Source: Anaerolinea sp. (GTDB lineage: Bacteria > Chloroflexota > Anaerolineae > Anaerolineales > Anaerolineaceae). From it: 14,617 nucleotides of DNA. The position numbers and the translations under genes were made by a program. The notes below the pieces were generated by a model, which saw only the letters and a list, made by a program, of their open reading frames with translations, searched no databases and had not been told where the DNA came from. Positions within the stretch are counted from its first letter, which is position 1. Every line of letters starts with the position of its first letter. Below, in pieces: positions 6,539-14,617 of the stretch. The stretch is taken from the NCBI GenBank assembly GCA_029975965.1, contig JARKOV010000110.1, positions 1 through 14,617 on the forward strand, read 5' to 3'.

Positions 6539-8185
6539 TCACCGCCCTCTATCCGGGGCTGGCTGGCGAGGTCTGCGCGCCGCCAGCAGCCCCAACGCGA
6601 CCAGCGACCCCACGGCCGCCACCACCAGCACCTGCACCGCCGCCAGCAAGGCGATGAAGGCGCTGTCCATCTCAGGCAGGCTCCAAGCCGCCCCCCAGCC
6701 GTTCAGCACATAAGAAACCCCCACCGCCAGCGCCAGCGCATAGGCGATGCTCAAAACCAACCTCAGCGCGCCAGCCGCGCGTTCGCCCGAATCGCCTTCC
6801 AGCACGCCGCTGCGCAGGGCATACCACCCAGCCGCCACCAGCAACCCGGCCAACGCCCAACCCCCGGTGGTGAGGAGCAGGTCCGCCTCACTTTGCGCCG
6901 CGCTGAGGGTGAGCGTGCGCCCCGAAGCCAGCTCGTAGCCCAGGACGAAGGTCGCCAGGTAAGCCGCCGTCGCGACCATGAGCGACCTGCGCCACCGGCC
7001 ATCGCCATAGAGCAATCTGCCGGCGGCTAAGAAACCCAGCCCCACGTAGAGCAGACGCGGCCAGCGCTCGCGCGCCAACCGCGCTGCCCGCGCCAGCCGG
7101 ATGCCCTCCGCGCCGGGAGTGGCGTCCGTCCACAGCGGCGGCGTCATGCCGATCGCGGCGCGGTAGGCGTCTGCCAGGCCGGCCTGCTGCATCCGGTGAG
7201 CCGCCTCGACTGCCCCCTTCTGCTCGGGCGAGATCGCCAGCATCTCCAGCAACGGGCGCCCCTCACTCGATGCCGGCAGGCCGGTCCCCAGCAGCACCGC
7301 CAGGGTGGGGGCCACGTCCACCATCTGCACGTCCTGGTAGCCCCCCGGAAGGACCCCCTTGCCGGCCAGCACGAAGGGCTCCAGCAGGGTCACCGGCTCC
7401 GTCCCGCCGTGCCCGCCGCGGTCGATCTGCCCATGGTCCGAGACCACCAGCAGCGTGTCGGTATCCAGGTCCAGCTCCGCCAAAATCTCCCCCAGCAAAA
7501 GGTCGGCGCGCGAAGCCGCTTCGTTCCAGCGCGGGTCGCGCGGCCCGCCTTCGTGGTGCCCGGCGTAATCCACCTGGTCGAGGTGGATCAGCACCAGCTC
7601 CGCAGCGCCATCGCGCAGCCAGGGCAGCGCTGCGTCCACCACCTCGCGGTCGGCCTGGGCGTCCTCACCGGGGGTGTAAAAAGCGGCGTCCACGGCGGAT
7701 TGCGGCACCAGTTTCTCGAACCAGTAGTAGCCCGCAATAGCGGTGCTCGAGCCGGCGCGCTGCGCAGCCGAGAACAGGTCGTCCTGGGTGAAAGTGTGGA
7801 TTTGCTCGTATTCCAGGTTGACCGGCGGGCCGTCGTTGATGTCGGGCCAGGCGCCGGTCAGCAGGGTGGTGTACCCCGGCTCCGAATAAGAAGGTGGGCG
7901 GCTGTGCATGCGCGCCGATGCGCCCCGTGCGCGCAGCTCCGCCAGCACCGGCATGACCTGCGAATTGGTGGAAGTGTCATAGCGCAGGGCGTCGATCAAC
8001 ACGACCACCACCCGCCCGGTCAAGGGCGCGTTGGCCGGCTGTCCCGGCGCAGGCGGGGCGTCTTTCAGCGGCGAGCGGTAGGCGTAGATCGCCGCCATCG
8101 TCCCGGTCGCCCAAAGGTAGGCGGCAGCGATCAACACCAGGCAGGCCGCCAACCCTCCGCCGATCCATACGGTATTTTTCGACAT
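6539..8185 (-). CDS. Membrane-anchored alkaline-phosphatase-superfamily phosphodiesterase
   Basis: A 548-residue protein of the two-metal alkaline phosphatase superfamily (type I phosphodiesterase/nucleotide pyrophosphatase branch). One N-terminal helix (about 6-26) exports the catalytic domain. Metal and nucleophile positions by alignment to the family are D65 (LIDALRYD), S101 (PSYSEPGY), D206 and H210 (VDYAGH), D250 and H251 (SDHGQ) and H259 (GGHGG). After about residue 375 there are four or five hydrophobic helices. This resembles GPI-type phosphoethanolamine transferases, but the substrate is unknown. The start is the ATG with AGGAGG five bases before it; an upstream in-frame TTG would place that ribosome site inside the gene. 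The site overlaps the stop of the upstream pseudogene, so the two were an operon. Confidence 0.85.
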   Translation of the reverse strand: MSKNTVWIGGGLAACLVLIAAAYLWATGTMAAIYAYRSPLKDAPPAPGQPANAPLTGRVVVVLIDALRYDTSTNSQVMPVLAELRARGASARMHSRPPSYSEPGYTTLLTGAWPDINDGPPVNLEYEQIHTFTQDDLFSAAQRAGSSTAIAGYYWFEKLVPQSAVDAAFYTPGEDAQADREVVDAALPWLRDGAAELVLIHLDQVDYAGHHEGGPRDPRWNEAASRADLLLGEILAELDLDTDTLLVVSDHGQIDRGGHGGTEPVTLLEPFVLAGKGVLPGGYQDVQMVDVAPTLAVLLGTGLPASSEGRPLLEMLAISPEQKGAVEAAHRMQQAGLADAYRAAIGMTPPLWTDATPGAEGIRLARAARLARERWPRLLYVGLGFLAAGRLLYGDGRWRRSLMVATAAYLATFVLGYELASGRTLTLSAAQSEADLLLTTGGWALAGLLVAAGWYALRSGVLEGDSGERAAGALRLVLSIAYALALAVGVSYVLNGWGAAWSLPEMDSAFIALLAAVQVLVVAAVGSLVALGLLAARRPRQPAPDRGR

Positions 8186-8192
8186 GCGCCTC

Positions 8193-8623
8193 CTATTCAA
8201 TGCGTGCCGTGAAGCTTTTTCCGTCCCGTTGGCAGATCATCTGCACCGCCGCGCGCGCCGAAAGCGCCGCGCTGGGCGCTCCACCGACCATCTCCGCCCA
8301 CTGCCCGGCGAGATAAAAATGGTCCAGCCCCGGCAGCGTTTTACCGGAGAACCAGGCCGTGCCCTTGGCAGCCTCCGGCGCGGGAATCCAACCCTGACCG
8401 GAACCTTTCCAGTGGCCGGTGGAGCGCTCGAAGGTCGCCGGCGTTGCCACAGTCAATGGATACAGCCGTCGACCAGAAAGCCGCGCCGGCTCCAGGCGGT
8501 GCACAACCCGCCGGTGAGGGAGTGCATTTCAAAGATGCGCGTCCGGTAGCCGTTCATCCGCCCGTAGCAACCGGCTGAAAGGCCGGCGATTCCACCGCCG
8601 ATGATCAACAGGGTCGATTCCAT
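8193..8623 (-). pseudogene. FAD-dependent oxidoreductase (phytoene desaturase-like), internally deleted
   Basis: Both ends of a large flavoprotein survive but most of the middle is gone. From the ATG at 8623 come 56 residues with the Rossmann dinucleotide motif LLIIGGGIAGLSAG, an acidic FE at the end of the second strand, and GGLCTAWSRRGFLVDGCIH, then a TGA at 8453-8455. In another frame down to the TAG at 8193 runs the family's C-terminus: TPATFERSTGHW, GSGQGWIP, KTLPGLDHFYLAGQW and GGAPSAALSARAAVQMI. Intact relatives are about 500 residues, so roughly 350 are missing and the frames disagree. The junction is near 8445-8460. Relatives include carotenoid desaturases and isomerases. The upstream GGGAG could still support translation of the short N-terminal piece. 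Confidence 0.9.
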
Positions 8624-8725
8624 TCAGGGACTCCCGCTGGCAAATTACGATTGTAGAAGTATAACCCGCTTTCAACACGCGGCTGATGACCGGGGAAGCG
8701 CGGCTTTCATCAAGTGCTGTCGGTT

Positions 8726-8780
8726 AATCCCTCCCCCTGACCGTTTTCCCCCTCCCATTTGAATAGACCAGGGAGGGATT
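8726..8780. repeat. Imperfect inverted repeat upstream of gyrA
   Basis: AATCCCTCCCCCTG (8726-8739) faces CAGGGAGGGATT (8769-8780): a 12-bp stem with two bulged C and a 29-base loop that is rich in C. It lies between the pseudogene and the gyrA promoter. It could be a dispersed repeat or an old terminator; no T-run of useful length follows on either strand. The remaining 8624-8847 sequence shows no gene. Confidence 0.5.
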
Positions 8781-8847
8781 GTCAGACAACACTTTGAGAA
8801 ATCCACAATATCCGGGAAGGTCAAGACCGCTACGGTAAGCCCCCTTT

Positions 8848-8856
8848 TGGTATAAT
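8848..8856 (+). promoter_or_regulatory. Extended -10 promoter of gyrA
   Basis: TGGTATAAT is a consensus extended -10 element. No good -35 is seen at 16-18 bases upstream, which extended -10 promoters tolerate. Transcription would begin near 8863, leaving a leader of about 23 bases with GAGGA before the gyrA ATG. Confidence 0.65.
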
Positions 8857-8885
8857 TATAAGGTTCGCAACCACGAGGAAACCCT

Positions 8886-11336
8886 ATGGAAATTGGCACA
8901 GTTCAAGCGGTAGATATCGACGAGCAGATGCGCACCGCCTATCTCGATTACGCGATGAGCGTGATGGTGGCGCGGGCGCTGCCGGACGCGCGCGACGGGC
9001 TGAAACCCGTCCACCGGCGCATCCTGTACGCGATGCACGATATGGGCATCCGGGCTAACTCGTCTTATAAAAAATCGGCCAGGATCGTCGGCGAAGTGCT
9101 GGGCAAGTACCACCCGCACGGCGACATGGCGGTGTACGATGCCATGGCGCGCATGGCGCAGGATTTTTCGATGCGCTATATGCTGGTCGATGGGCAGGGC
9201 AACTTTGGCTCCATCGACGGCGACGCCCCCGCCGCCATGCGCTACACCGAAGCGCGCCTGAATGCGCTCTCGGAGGAGCTACTCGCCAACATCGACATGG
9301 ACACCGTCGATTTCGGCGACAACTTCGACGGCACCCTGAAAGAGCCGATCGTCCTTCCCTCCCGCCTGCCCAACCGGCTCCTCAACGGCTCCTCGGGCAT
9401 CGCCGTGGGCATGGCGACCAACATCCCGCCCCACAACCTGACCGAGCTGGCCAACGCGATCGACTACCTGATCGATCATTACGACACCATCGACGACGTC
9501 ACCGTCGAAGACCTGATGAGCTTCATCCCCGGTCCAGATTTTCCCACCGGCGGGATCATCGTCGGGCGCGACGGCATCGTCCAGGCCTACGGGACCGGGC
9601 GAAGCCGCCTCACCGTGCGCGGCATGGCGCGCATCGAGGAGGTCAAAGGCGGTCGCTACAACATCGTCATCACCGAGATTCCTTACCAGGTCAACAAAAC
9701 CAGCCTGATCGAGCGCATCGCCGAGCTGGTGCGCGAGGACAAGATCGACCAGATCGCCGACCTGCGCGACGAATCAGACCGCCGCGGGATGAGCATCGTG
9801 ATCGAGCTCAAACGCGGCGCGCAGCCGCGCAAAGTGCTCAACCAGCTTTACAAATACACCCCGCTGCAATCGACCTTTGGGGTGCAGATGCTGGCGCTGG
9901 TGGATAACGAGCCGCGCACGCTGCCGCTCAAGCGGGCTTTGCACATCTTCATCGAGCATCGCCAGGTCGTCATCACCCGCCGCTCGCGCTTCGAGCTGGA
10001 CAAAGCCCGCGCCCGCGCGCACATCCTGGAGGGATTGCTGATTGCGCTGGCCAATCTTGACGCCGTCATCCAGACCATCCGCGAATCTCCCGATGTCGAG
10101 ACCGCCCGCGCCCGCCTGATCGAGCGTTTCAACCTGACCGAGGTGCAGGCGCAGGCCATCCTGGATATGCAGCTCCGCCGGCTGGCCGCCCTGGAGCGCC
10201 AGAAGATCGAAGACGAGCACAACGAAGTGCGCGCAAGGATCGGCTACCTGGAAGACCTGTTGGCAAACCCCAAGAAGATCCTTGCGCTGGTGAAAGAGGA
10301 CATGCAGGAGATCGCCCAGAAATATGGCGATAACCGTCGCACGCGCATTCACGCCGATGCGAAGGAGGAATTTTCTGAGGAAGACCTGGTGGCAGACGAG
10401 CCGGTGTTGATCACTTTAACTGAGCGCGGTTACATGAAGCGCGTCGACACCACCGCTTACCGCACCCAAAACCGCGGCGGGCGAGGCGTCTCCGGGCAGG
10501 AAGTGCGCGAGGAAGATGAGGTGTCGATGATCGTCGCCGCGCGCACGCTGCACACTGTGCTCTTCTTCACCGACCGCGGAAAGGTGTATTCCCAAAAAGC
10601 TCACCAGATCCCCGAAGCCAACCGCGCGGACCGCGGCGTTCCGGCGATCAACGTGCTGGCGCTGGACGCCGGCGAGCGCATCACCGCCGCCGTATCCGTG
10701 CCCGACTTCGGCCAGGCCAGCTACTGCACCATGGTCACCACCACCGGCAGGGTGAAGCGGGTCGCACTGCCCGAGTTCGCCAGCGTCCGCCCATCCGGCC
10801 TGATTGCGATCACCCTGGAGCCGGGCGACGAACTGGGCTGGGCGCGCCTGACCAGCGGAGACGACCACATCCTGCTCGTCACGGCAGGTGGCCAGGCGCT
10901 GCGCTTCCACGAAAAGCAGGTGCGCCCCATGGGACGCCAGGCTGCCGGGGTGACTGGAATTGACCTTAAGGGCGATGACCGGGTCACCTCGATGGACATC
11001 GTCGAGCCGGGCGGCAGCCTGTTGGTGGTCACCAAGAACGGCTTCGGTAAACAGACCCCCTTGAAAGAATATCCGCTGCGGAACCGCGCCACCGGCGGCA
11101 TCATGACCATCAACCAGAAAGCCCTCGGGGAGATCGGCGAGGTGGTCACGGCGCGGGTCGTCCAGCCCGACGACGAGATTGCCCTGATCAGCTCGAACGG
11201 CCAGACGCTGCGCCTGAAGGTTTCGCAAATCTCGACCAGCGGCAGGGCCGCCCGCGGGGTGCGCCTGATGGGCGTCGGGAACGGCGACAGCCTGGCTTCC
11301 ATCGCCAGGCTGCCCAAAGAAACCCAACCGGCTTAG
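8886..11336 (+). CDS. gyrA: DNA gyrase subunit A
   Basis: An 816-residue type II topoisomerase subunit that cuts and rejoins DNA, working with GyrB to introduce negative supercoils. The breakage-reunion domain fills residues 1 to about 480, with catalytic Tyr120 in [10 protein letters not shown] and the winged-helix motif [16 protein letters not shown]. The C-terminal wrapping domain carries the GyrA box as QNRGGRG (528-534), close to the consensus Q(R/K)RGG(R/K)G; this supports GyrA rather than ParC. In the quinolone-determining region, Met81 stands at E. coli Ser83, while Asp85 keeps E. coli Asp87. There is no acidic tail. The ATG has GAGGA at good spacing. gyrB is not adjacent. Confidence 0.95.
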   Translation: MEIGTVQAVDIDEQMRTAYLDYAMSVMVARALPDARDGLKPVHRRILYAMHDMGIRANSSYKKSARIVGEVLGKYHPHGDMAVYDAMARMAQDFSMRYMLVDGQGNFGSIDGDAPAAMRYTEARLNALSEELLANIDMDTVDFGDNFDGTLKEPIVLPSRLPNRLLNGSSGIAVGMATNIPPHNLTELANAIDYLIDHYDTIDDVTVEDLMSFIPGPDFPTGGIIVGRDGIVQAYGTGRSRLTVRGMARIEEVKGGRYNIVITEIPYQVNKTSLIERIAELVREDKIDQIADLRDESDRRGMSIVIELKRGAQPRKVLNQLYKYTPLQSTFGVQMLALVDNEPRTLPLKRALHIFIEHRQVVITRRSRFELDKARARAHILEGLLIALANLDAVIQTIRESPDVETARARLIERFNLTEVQAQAILDMQLRRLAALERQKIEDEHNEVRARIGYLEDLLANPKKILALVKEDMQEIAQKYGDNRRTRIHADAKEEFSEEDLVADEPVLITLTERGYMKRVDTTAYRTQNRGGRGVSGQEVREEDEVSMIVAARTLHTVLFFTDRGKVYSQKAHQIPEANRADRGVPAINVLALDAGERITAAVSVPDFGQASYCTMVTTTGRVKRVALPEFASVRPSGLIAITLEPGDELGWARLTSGDDHILLVTAGGQALRFHEKQVRPMGRQAAGVTGIDLKGDDRVTSMDIVEPGGSLLVVTKNGFGKQTPLKEYPLRNRATGGIMTINQKALGEIGEVVTARVVQPDDEIALISSNGQTLRLKVSQISTSGRAARGVRLMGVGNGDSLASIARLPKETQPA

Positions 11337-12829
11337 CCGATGATATCCGCAAGGACGGGAGCCAGATCGACCAGGCTGGCTCTCGTCCTTTTTTCAGCCT
11401 TGATCCGCGCGCCCACGATCTGCTTAACCCGCGCTCGCAGCTCTTTCACCTGACGTTGAGAAGCCCCCATCCAGGCGAATGAACCGACGCACAGCGAATC
11501 TTCCGGGTGCAGGCCGCCGTGCATCCCCGGCATGGGGTTGGCAAAATAAAAACCGTCCGCGTAATTCGCCACCAGCAACACGTCACCACTCATGGGGCTG
11601 GCCAGGCGCGCCAGGCGGGGCAGGGCTTCCACCGTCTCGATGGCAGGATGACCTGCTAGATATTCGGCGATGTTTACCAACCGGCCTTCCGCCGTCAGCG
11701 CCTGGTACCCTGCCTGCCAGCCATGCCGTTCCACATCGCGCACGAGGACCATCGCCAGCGCGCTTTGCAGGTCGGGGGCAAAATCACCGGTGAGGTTCGC
11801 CTGCCAGAACGCCGTCCCCACGCGCAGAACTTCCGCCCCAAAGCGGGGGGCGTCGGCCCAACGCCCTTCGCGGTGTTGCAGGTAGACATGCGCCAGCCCG
11901 CCGTTGCTGGCAATCACAGCATCGCACTGGGGGTCTTCTCCCGGCTTGTCGTGCACGTCGAGCCCCATCGCGTCAAACAGGTAACCCATTTCGCGGTCGA
12001 ATGGGAAACTCATGCGCAGCGAATGGCGGTCGTCCGGGGTCACCTCGATCTGGCCGTGGTCGGACACCACCAGCGCCAGCGTGCCATCGAGCAGGCCGAG
12101 CCTGTTGTAATCTTCTAAGAAGTTGCCCAGCAGGTGGTCAACGTCCTCCAGAGCTGCCGGCTGGTCTGCAGGGCCGTGTTCGTGCGAGCGGTGGTCGACG
12201 CCCATGAAATAGAGCGTCAGCACATCGGGCCGGTGCCCCGCCTGGAGATGGCGCAGGACTTTGTCGACCATCTTGCCGTCAAAATCCAGCGAATCCATCC
12301 CCAAGAGGCCGCCCCCCTTGGTATAACGAGCGATCTCGACCAGCTCCGGCCTCAACCAGTGCTTCGCTCCTCGCGCCAGCATGTGGTGTGACACCGTCGA
12401 ATGCAAACCGCGCCGGGTCGCGCGCTCGTGGAGGGTGGGTATGGCCAGATCGACGGTTTCGCTGAGCAAACCCGGTTCACCGCTGAAAACCCTCACCGCG
12501 TCATCGACCGCCAGGGTGTCGCCGATATCGAATGCGTAGAAACGCGGTTTGCCGCCGTTTCGGGTGCCAAAACGATCGAAAAACTGGTTGCCTGGAATGT
12601 GATGCTCATCGGGATGCGCTCCGGTGAAAATGCTGGATTGCGCGCAAAAGGTAATCGAAGGCGCTGTGGAGACCGGGTCGAGGTGCAGTCCGTTTTCGGC
12701 TTGCGCTCCACCGAGCATCCGCGAGAGGTTCGGTACGCGACCGGTTTCGAGCGCCCGGTGAAAGACATCCTGGCGTAAACCGTCGATATCGATGATCAAG
12801 ATGCGCTGCGGCCTTGGGCTCTGTGCCAT
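11333..12829 (-). CDS. Alkaline-phosphatase-superfamily phosphodiesterase (soluble)
   Basis: A 498-residue two-metal hydrolase of the type I phosphodiesterase/nucleotide pyrophosphatase family; substrate unknown. Key positions by family alignment are D16 (IDIDGLRQD), nucleophile T60 ([14 protein letters not shown]), D212 and H216 ([10 protein letters not shown]), D257 and H258 (SDHGQ) and H437 (GMHGGL). No signal peptide or membrane helix is seen, so it is probably cytoplasmic. The start is the ATG at 12829, four bases after GGAGGT; a longer reading to 12904 lacks a ribosome site and adds 25 unlikely residues. Its stop overlaps the gyrA stop tail-to-tail, and its last codons double as the gyrA terminator stem. 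It is only distantly like the membrane-anchored relative at 6539-8185. Confidence 0.88.
   Translation of the reverse strand: MAQSPRPQRILIIDIDGLRQDVFHRALETGRVPNLSRMLGGAQAENGLHLDPVSTAPSITFCAQSSIFTGAHPDEHHIPGNQFFDRFGTRNGGKPRFYAFDIGDTLAVDDAVRVFSGEPGLLSETVDLAIPTLHERATRRGLHSTVSHHMLARGAKHWLRPELVEIARYTKGGGLLGMDSLDFDGKMVDKVLRHLQAGHRPDVLTLYFMGVDHRSHEHGPADQPAALEDVDHLLGNFLEDYNRLGLLDGTLALVVSDHGQIEVTPDDRHSLRMSFPFDREMGYLFDAMGLDVHDKPGEDPQCDAVIASNGGLAHVYLQHREGRWADAPRFGAEVLRVGTAFWQANLTGDFAPDLQSALAMVLVRDVERHGWQAGYQALTAEGRLVNIAEYLAGHPAIETVEALPRLARLASPMSGDVLLVANYADGFYFANPMPGMHGGLHPEDSLCVGSFAWMGASQRQVKELRARVKQIVGARIKAEKRTRASLVDLAPVLADIIG
11351..11394 (+). terminator. Intrinsic terminator of gyrA, inside the convergent gene
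   Basis: AAGGACGGGAGCCAG (11351-11365) pairs with CTGGCTCTCGTCCTT (11376-11390) over 15 bp with a single G-T wobble and a 10-base loop, followed by T to 11394. It begins 15 bases after the gyrA stop. The same bases encode about residues 479-493 of the opposite-strand protein. Confidence 0.92.
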
Positions 12830-12862
12830 GCCCACCTCCACTGGTCGTTGGATATTGGATCT

Positions 12863-12913
12863 ATCATACCTGTTTCTGTCGCTGGAATGGGGCGAAATTC
12901 GCATAAAACAGGT
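12863..12913 (-). promoter_or_regulatory. Possible promoter and operator of the soluble phosphodiesterase gene
   Basis: On the minus strand a -10-like TATGAT lies at 12863-12868, 33 bases before the start codon; no clear -35 is seen. It is overlapped by an 8-bp inverted repeat, ACCTGTTT (12868-12875) and AAACAGGT (12906-12913), which encloses a smaller palindrome GCGAAATTCGC (12892-12902). The arrangement would suit a repressor site, but that is inference. Confidence 0.3.
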
Positions 12914-12946
12914 TTTCCTTACCGGATTTTCCCTATTTCACTTGAC

Positions 12947-12975
12947 TTGCGTGAAAAATAATTCCTTGCTATAAT
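12947..12975 (+). promoter_or_regulatory. Promoter of rho
   Basis: TTGCGT (12947-12952), 17 bases, then TATAAT (12970-12975), with TGC before it as an extended -10. A better -35 hexamer, TTGACT at 12942, is 22 bases away and too far. The expected transcript start is near 12982. Confidence 0.7.
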
Positions 12976-12981
12976 CCAGGT

Positions 12982-13172
12982 ACATACCCAAATGGAACGG
13001 TTTCAATCGATAAGATAAGAGAAGGCCAGACCTGAAAAGCCGTATCGATTCAAGGCAGGGGGCCTCATCTCGATCCCAATTATGCCCTTATTAATTTAGC
13101 AATTATTCCTCCTGCGCTCGCAGGAGAACGCCCATTCTTCCCAGACTCGTTGGAGAACATTGAATTTCGCAT
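12982..13172 (+). promoter_or_regulatory. Long structured leader of rho
   Basis: About 190 untranslated bases precede rho. AATCGAT (13005-13011) can pair with ATCGATT (13044-13050). A tight hairpin CTCCTGC-GCTC-GCAGGAG (13109-13126) locks up an AGGAG sequence. The only other purine tract, GGAGAA (13152-13157), is 15 bases from the rho ATG, which is too far for a normal ribosome site. rho is known to be autoregulated through its leader in Escherichia coli; a similar role here is inference. Confidence 0.45.
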
Positions 13173-14414
13173 ATGATAAACATACTGACGCTTGAAAATG
13201 AACCTCTGGCCAAACTTCGCCAAATGGGGGATGATCTTAACATCCCCAATGCGCACCGGCTGAAAAAAGAACTCCTCATTCTGCGCATCCGCCAGGCTGA
13301 AGCCCAAAAAGAGGGCCTCGAAGTGCGCGGAGGCATCCTGGAGATCATGAACGAGGGGGTCGGCTTCCTCCGCTCCGATTACCGCATCGGCCCGGATGAT
13401 GTGTATGTCTCCCAGGCCCAACTGCGCCGCTACGAGCTGCGCAACGGCGACCTGGTGATTGGTCACGTGCGCCCGCCGCGCGAATCGGAGCGCCACTTCG
13501 GGCTGATCAAGGTGGAAACGATCAACGGCCTGGTCCCGGAAGAAGCGCGCCGCCGACCAAATTTCGAAGACCTGACCCCCATTTTTCCCGACAAACGCTT
13601 CAACCTGGAGACCGACCGCTCGATCCTTTCCAGCCGGCTGATCAACCTCATCGCGCCCATCGGTCGCGGGCAGCGCGGGATGATCGTCTCCCCGCCAAAA
13701 GCCGGTAAGACCACCATCCTCAAGCAAGTCGCCAACTCGATCTCCGAAAATTACCCGGAAGTGCACCTGATTATCGCCTTGATCGGCGAGCGTCCGGAGG
13801 AGGTCACCGACATGGATCGCTCCGTCGACGGCGAGGTCGTCGCATCCACCTTCGACGAGCCGGTCAGCAGCCACGTTCGCACCGCCGAGATCACCCTCGA
13901 GCGCGCCAAGCGCCTGGTCGAAATCGGTCGTGACGTGGTGATCTTGATGGACTCGCTCACCCGCCTCGCGCGGGGCTACCACCTGGTCGTCAACCCTTCC
14001 GGTCGTACCCTCTCCGGTGGTATGGATCCATCGGCTCTGTACCCGCCCAAACGCTTCTTTGGCGCAGCGCGCAACCTCGAAGAAGGCGGCTCGCTGACGA
14101 TCATCGCCACCGCGTTGATCGACACCGGCAGCCGCATGGACGACGTGATCTACGAGGAATTCAAGGGCACCGGCAACATGGAGATCCACCTGGATCGGCG
14201 CATGGCCGAAAAACGCGTCTATCCGGCGATCAACGTCAACCGCTCGGGCACCCGCCGCGAAGAACTGCTGCTGATGCCCGACGTCCTGCAAAAGATGTGG
14301 GTCCTGCGCAAGCTGCTCTACAACATGGACGACCTCGAGGCGATGGAATTCCTTCTCGACAAGATCAAGGCCACGAAGACCAACAACGAATTCTTCGATT
14401 CGATGCGCCGCTGA
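13173..14414 (+). CDS. rho: Transcription termination factor Rho
   Basis: A 413-residue hexameric RNA helicase that ends transcription at Rho-dependent sites. Residues 1 to about 45 are the N-terminal helical domain, and about 50-115 the cold-shock-like RNA-binding domain with GVGFLR (62-67). The ATPase core has Walker [10 protein letters not shown] (173-181), Walker B VVILMD (255-260), the Q-loop SGRTLSGG (276-283), the R-loop [10 protein letters not shown] (331-340) and the arginine finger R361 in [11 protein letters not shown]. No insertion is present in the N-terminal domain, unlike many Gram-positive Rho proteins. An in-frame TGA at 13161 excludes a longer start. rpmE follows in the same direction. 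Confidence 0.96.
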   Translation: MINILTLENEPLAKLRQMGDDLNIPNAHRLKKELLILRIRQAEAQKEGLEVRGGILEIMNEGVGFLRSDYRIGPDDVYVSQAQLRRYELRNGDLVIGHVRPPRESERHFGLIKVETINGLVPEEARRRPNFEDLTPIFPDKRFNLETDRSILSSRLINLIAPIGRGQRGMIVSPPKAGKTTILKQVANSISENYPEVHLIIALIGERPEEVTDMDRSVDGEVVASTFDEPVSSHVRTAEITLERAKRLVEIGRDVVILMDSLTRLARGYHLVVNPSGRTLSGGMDPSALYPPKRFFGAARNLEEGGSLTIIATALIDTGSRMDDVIYEEFKGTGNMEIHLDRRMAEKRVYPAINVNRSGTRREELLLMPDVLQKMWVLRKLLYNMDDLEAMEFLLDKIKATKTNNEFFDSMRR

Positions 14415-14427
14415 CATCAACACACCG

Positions 14428-14451
14428 CTTGTTGATTCGCTTGTTGATTCG
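14428..14451 (+). repeat. 12-bp tandem repeat between rho and rpmE
   Basis: CTTGTTGATTCG occurs twice head to tail. It lies 13 bases after the rho stop; its copies can also form weak hairpins with ATCAAC (14416-14421) or CAAGCG (14457-14462). No terminator with a T-run is seen, so rho and rpmE may be cotranscribed. Confidence 0.6.
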
Positions 14452-14562
14452 ATTGCCAAGCGAAGAAAAAACAAGGATAATCCCGCGTTTTCCGGAGTCG
14501 GCCACCGACGCAACATTCGTTTGCATCGAGCCGGCTAGATTTGACCAGAAGGAATTTCCAAG

Positions 14563-14617
14563 ATGAAATCCGATATCCATCCCGATTACAACGAAATCGA
14601 CGTCACCTGCTCGTGCG
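14563..14617 (+). CDS. rpmE: 50S ribosomal protein L31 (partial, 5' end)
   Basis: The window ends after 18 codons. MKSDIHPDYNEIDVTCSC matches the start of ribosomal protein L31. The C-x-C pair identifies the zinc-binding type, which needs two further cysteines beyond the edge. AAGGA lies nine bases before the ATG. The rho-rpmE order is found in many bacteria. Confidence 0.9.
   Translation, partial: MKSDIHPDYNEIDVTCSC

Noticed and set aside
6472..6657. Short plus-strand frame after the secreted-protein gene
   Set aside because: Pro/Ala-rich translation that is the antisense of the phosphodiesterase membrane region.
8886..11336. ParC (topoisomerase IV) instead of GyrA
   Set aside because: A GyrA-box-like QNRGGRG and full-length C-terminal domain favour gyrase.
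12992..13018. Eight-codon leader peptide MERFQSIR before rho
   Set aside because: Weak ribosome site at poor spacing and no attenuation-type codon run; a chance frame is as likely.
13080..14516. 478-residue open frame antisense to rho
   Set aside because: It covers the Rho coding region in reverse and has no recognisable domain.

Overview
The window is a piece of a GC-rich bacterial chromosome. It carries housekeeping genes (tRNA-Val, a phosphate transporter operon, gyrA, rho, start of rpmE) mixed with accessory genes. The gene style, the secreted TPGYWKTH-tailed repeat protein and the GyrA and Rho sequences suggest a Chloroflexota bacterium, perhaps Anaerolineae-like. That is an inference from family resemblance; there is no 16S gene here to confirm it.

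Left end (1-374): a tRNA-Val(CAC) gene on the minus strand has its own strong promoter and intrinsic terminator. Behind it, three tandem ~91-93 bp units each repeat the terminator and the last ~30 bases of the tRNA, the latter broken by an 18-20 base insertion in the T-loop. The array reaches the window edge. Next (387-3833, minus) is a compact pstS-pstC-pstA-pstB operon for high-affinity phosphate uptake, without phoU in view. Its promoter has Pho-box-like repeats and lies so close to the pstS start that the transcript should be nearly leaderless.

Middle (3834-8623): an AT-rich divergent intergenic region holds a perfect TGTGA-N6-TCACA palindrome and a leader with several hairpins. It precedes a 711-residue secreted protein built as N-domain, A-B-A-B duplicated modules and a TPGYWKTH C-terminal domain. 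A perfect 15-bp inverted repeat separates it from a convergent membrane-anchored alkaline-phosphatase-superfamily phosphodiesterase. That gene sits directly behind an internally deleted FAD-dependent oxidoreductase pseudogene whose two ends survive in different frames.

Right (8624-14617): gyrA has an extended -10 promoter and a Met at the quinolone-determining Ser83 position. Its stop overlaps that of a second, soluble alkaline-phosphatase-superfamily protein on the other strand, and the gyrA terminator hairpin lies within that gene's coding sequence. A divergent promoter region then leads to a long structured leader, rho, and the first 18 codons of rpmE.

I see no CRISPR array, transposase, integrase, toxin-antitoxin pair or recognisable defence system. 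The parts least explained are the tRNA-terminator array, the secreted protein with its regulatory region, and the structured leaders.
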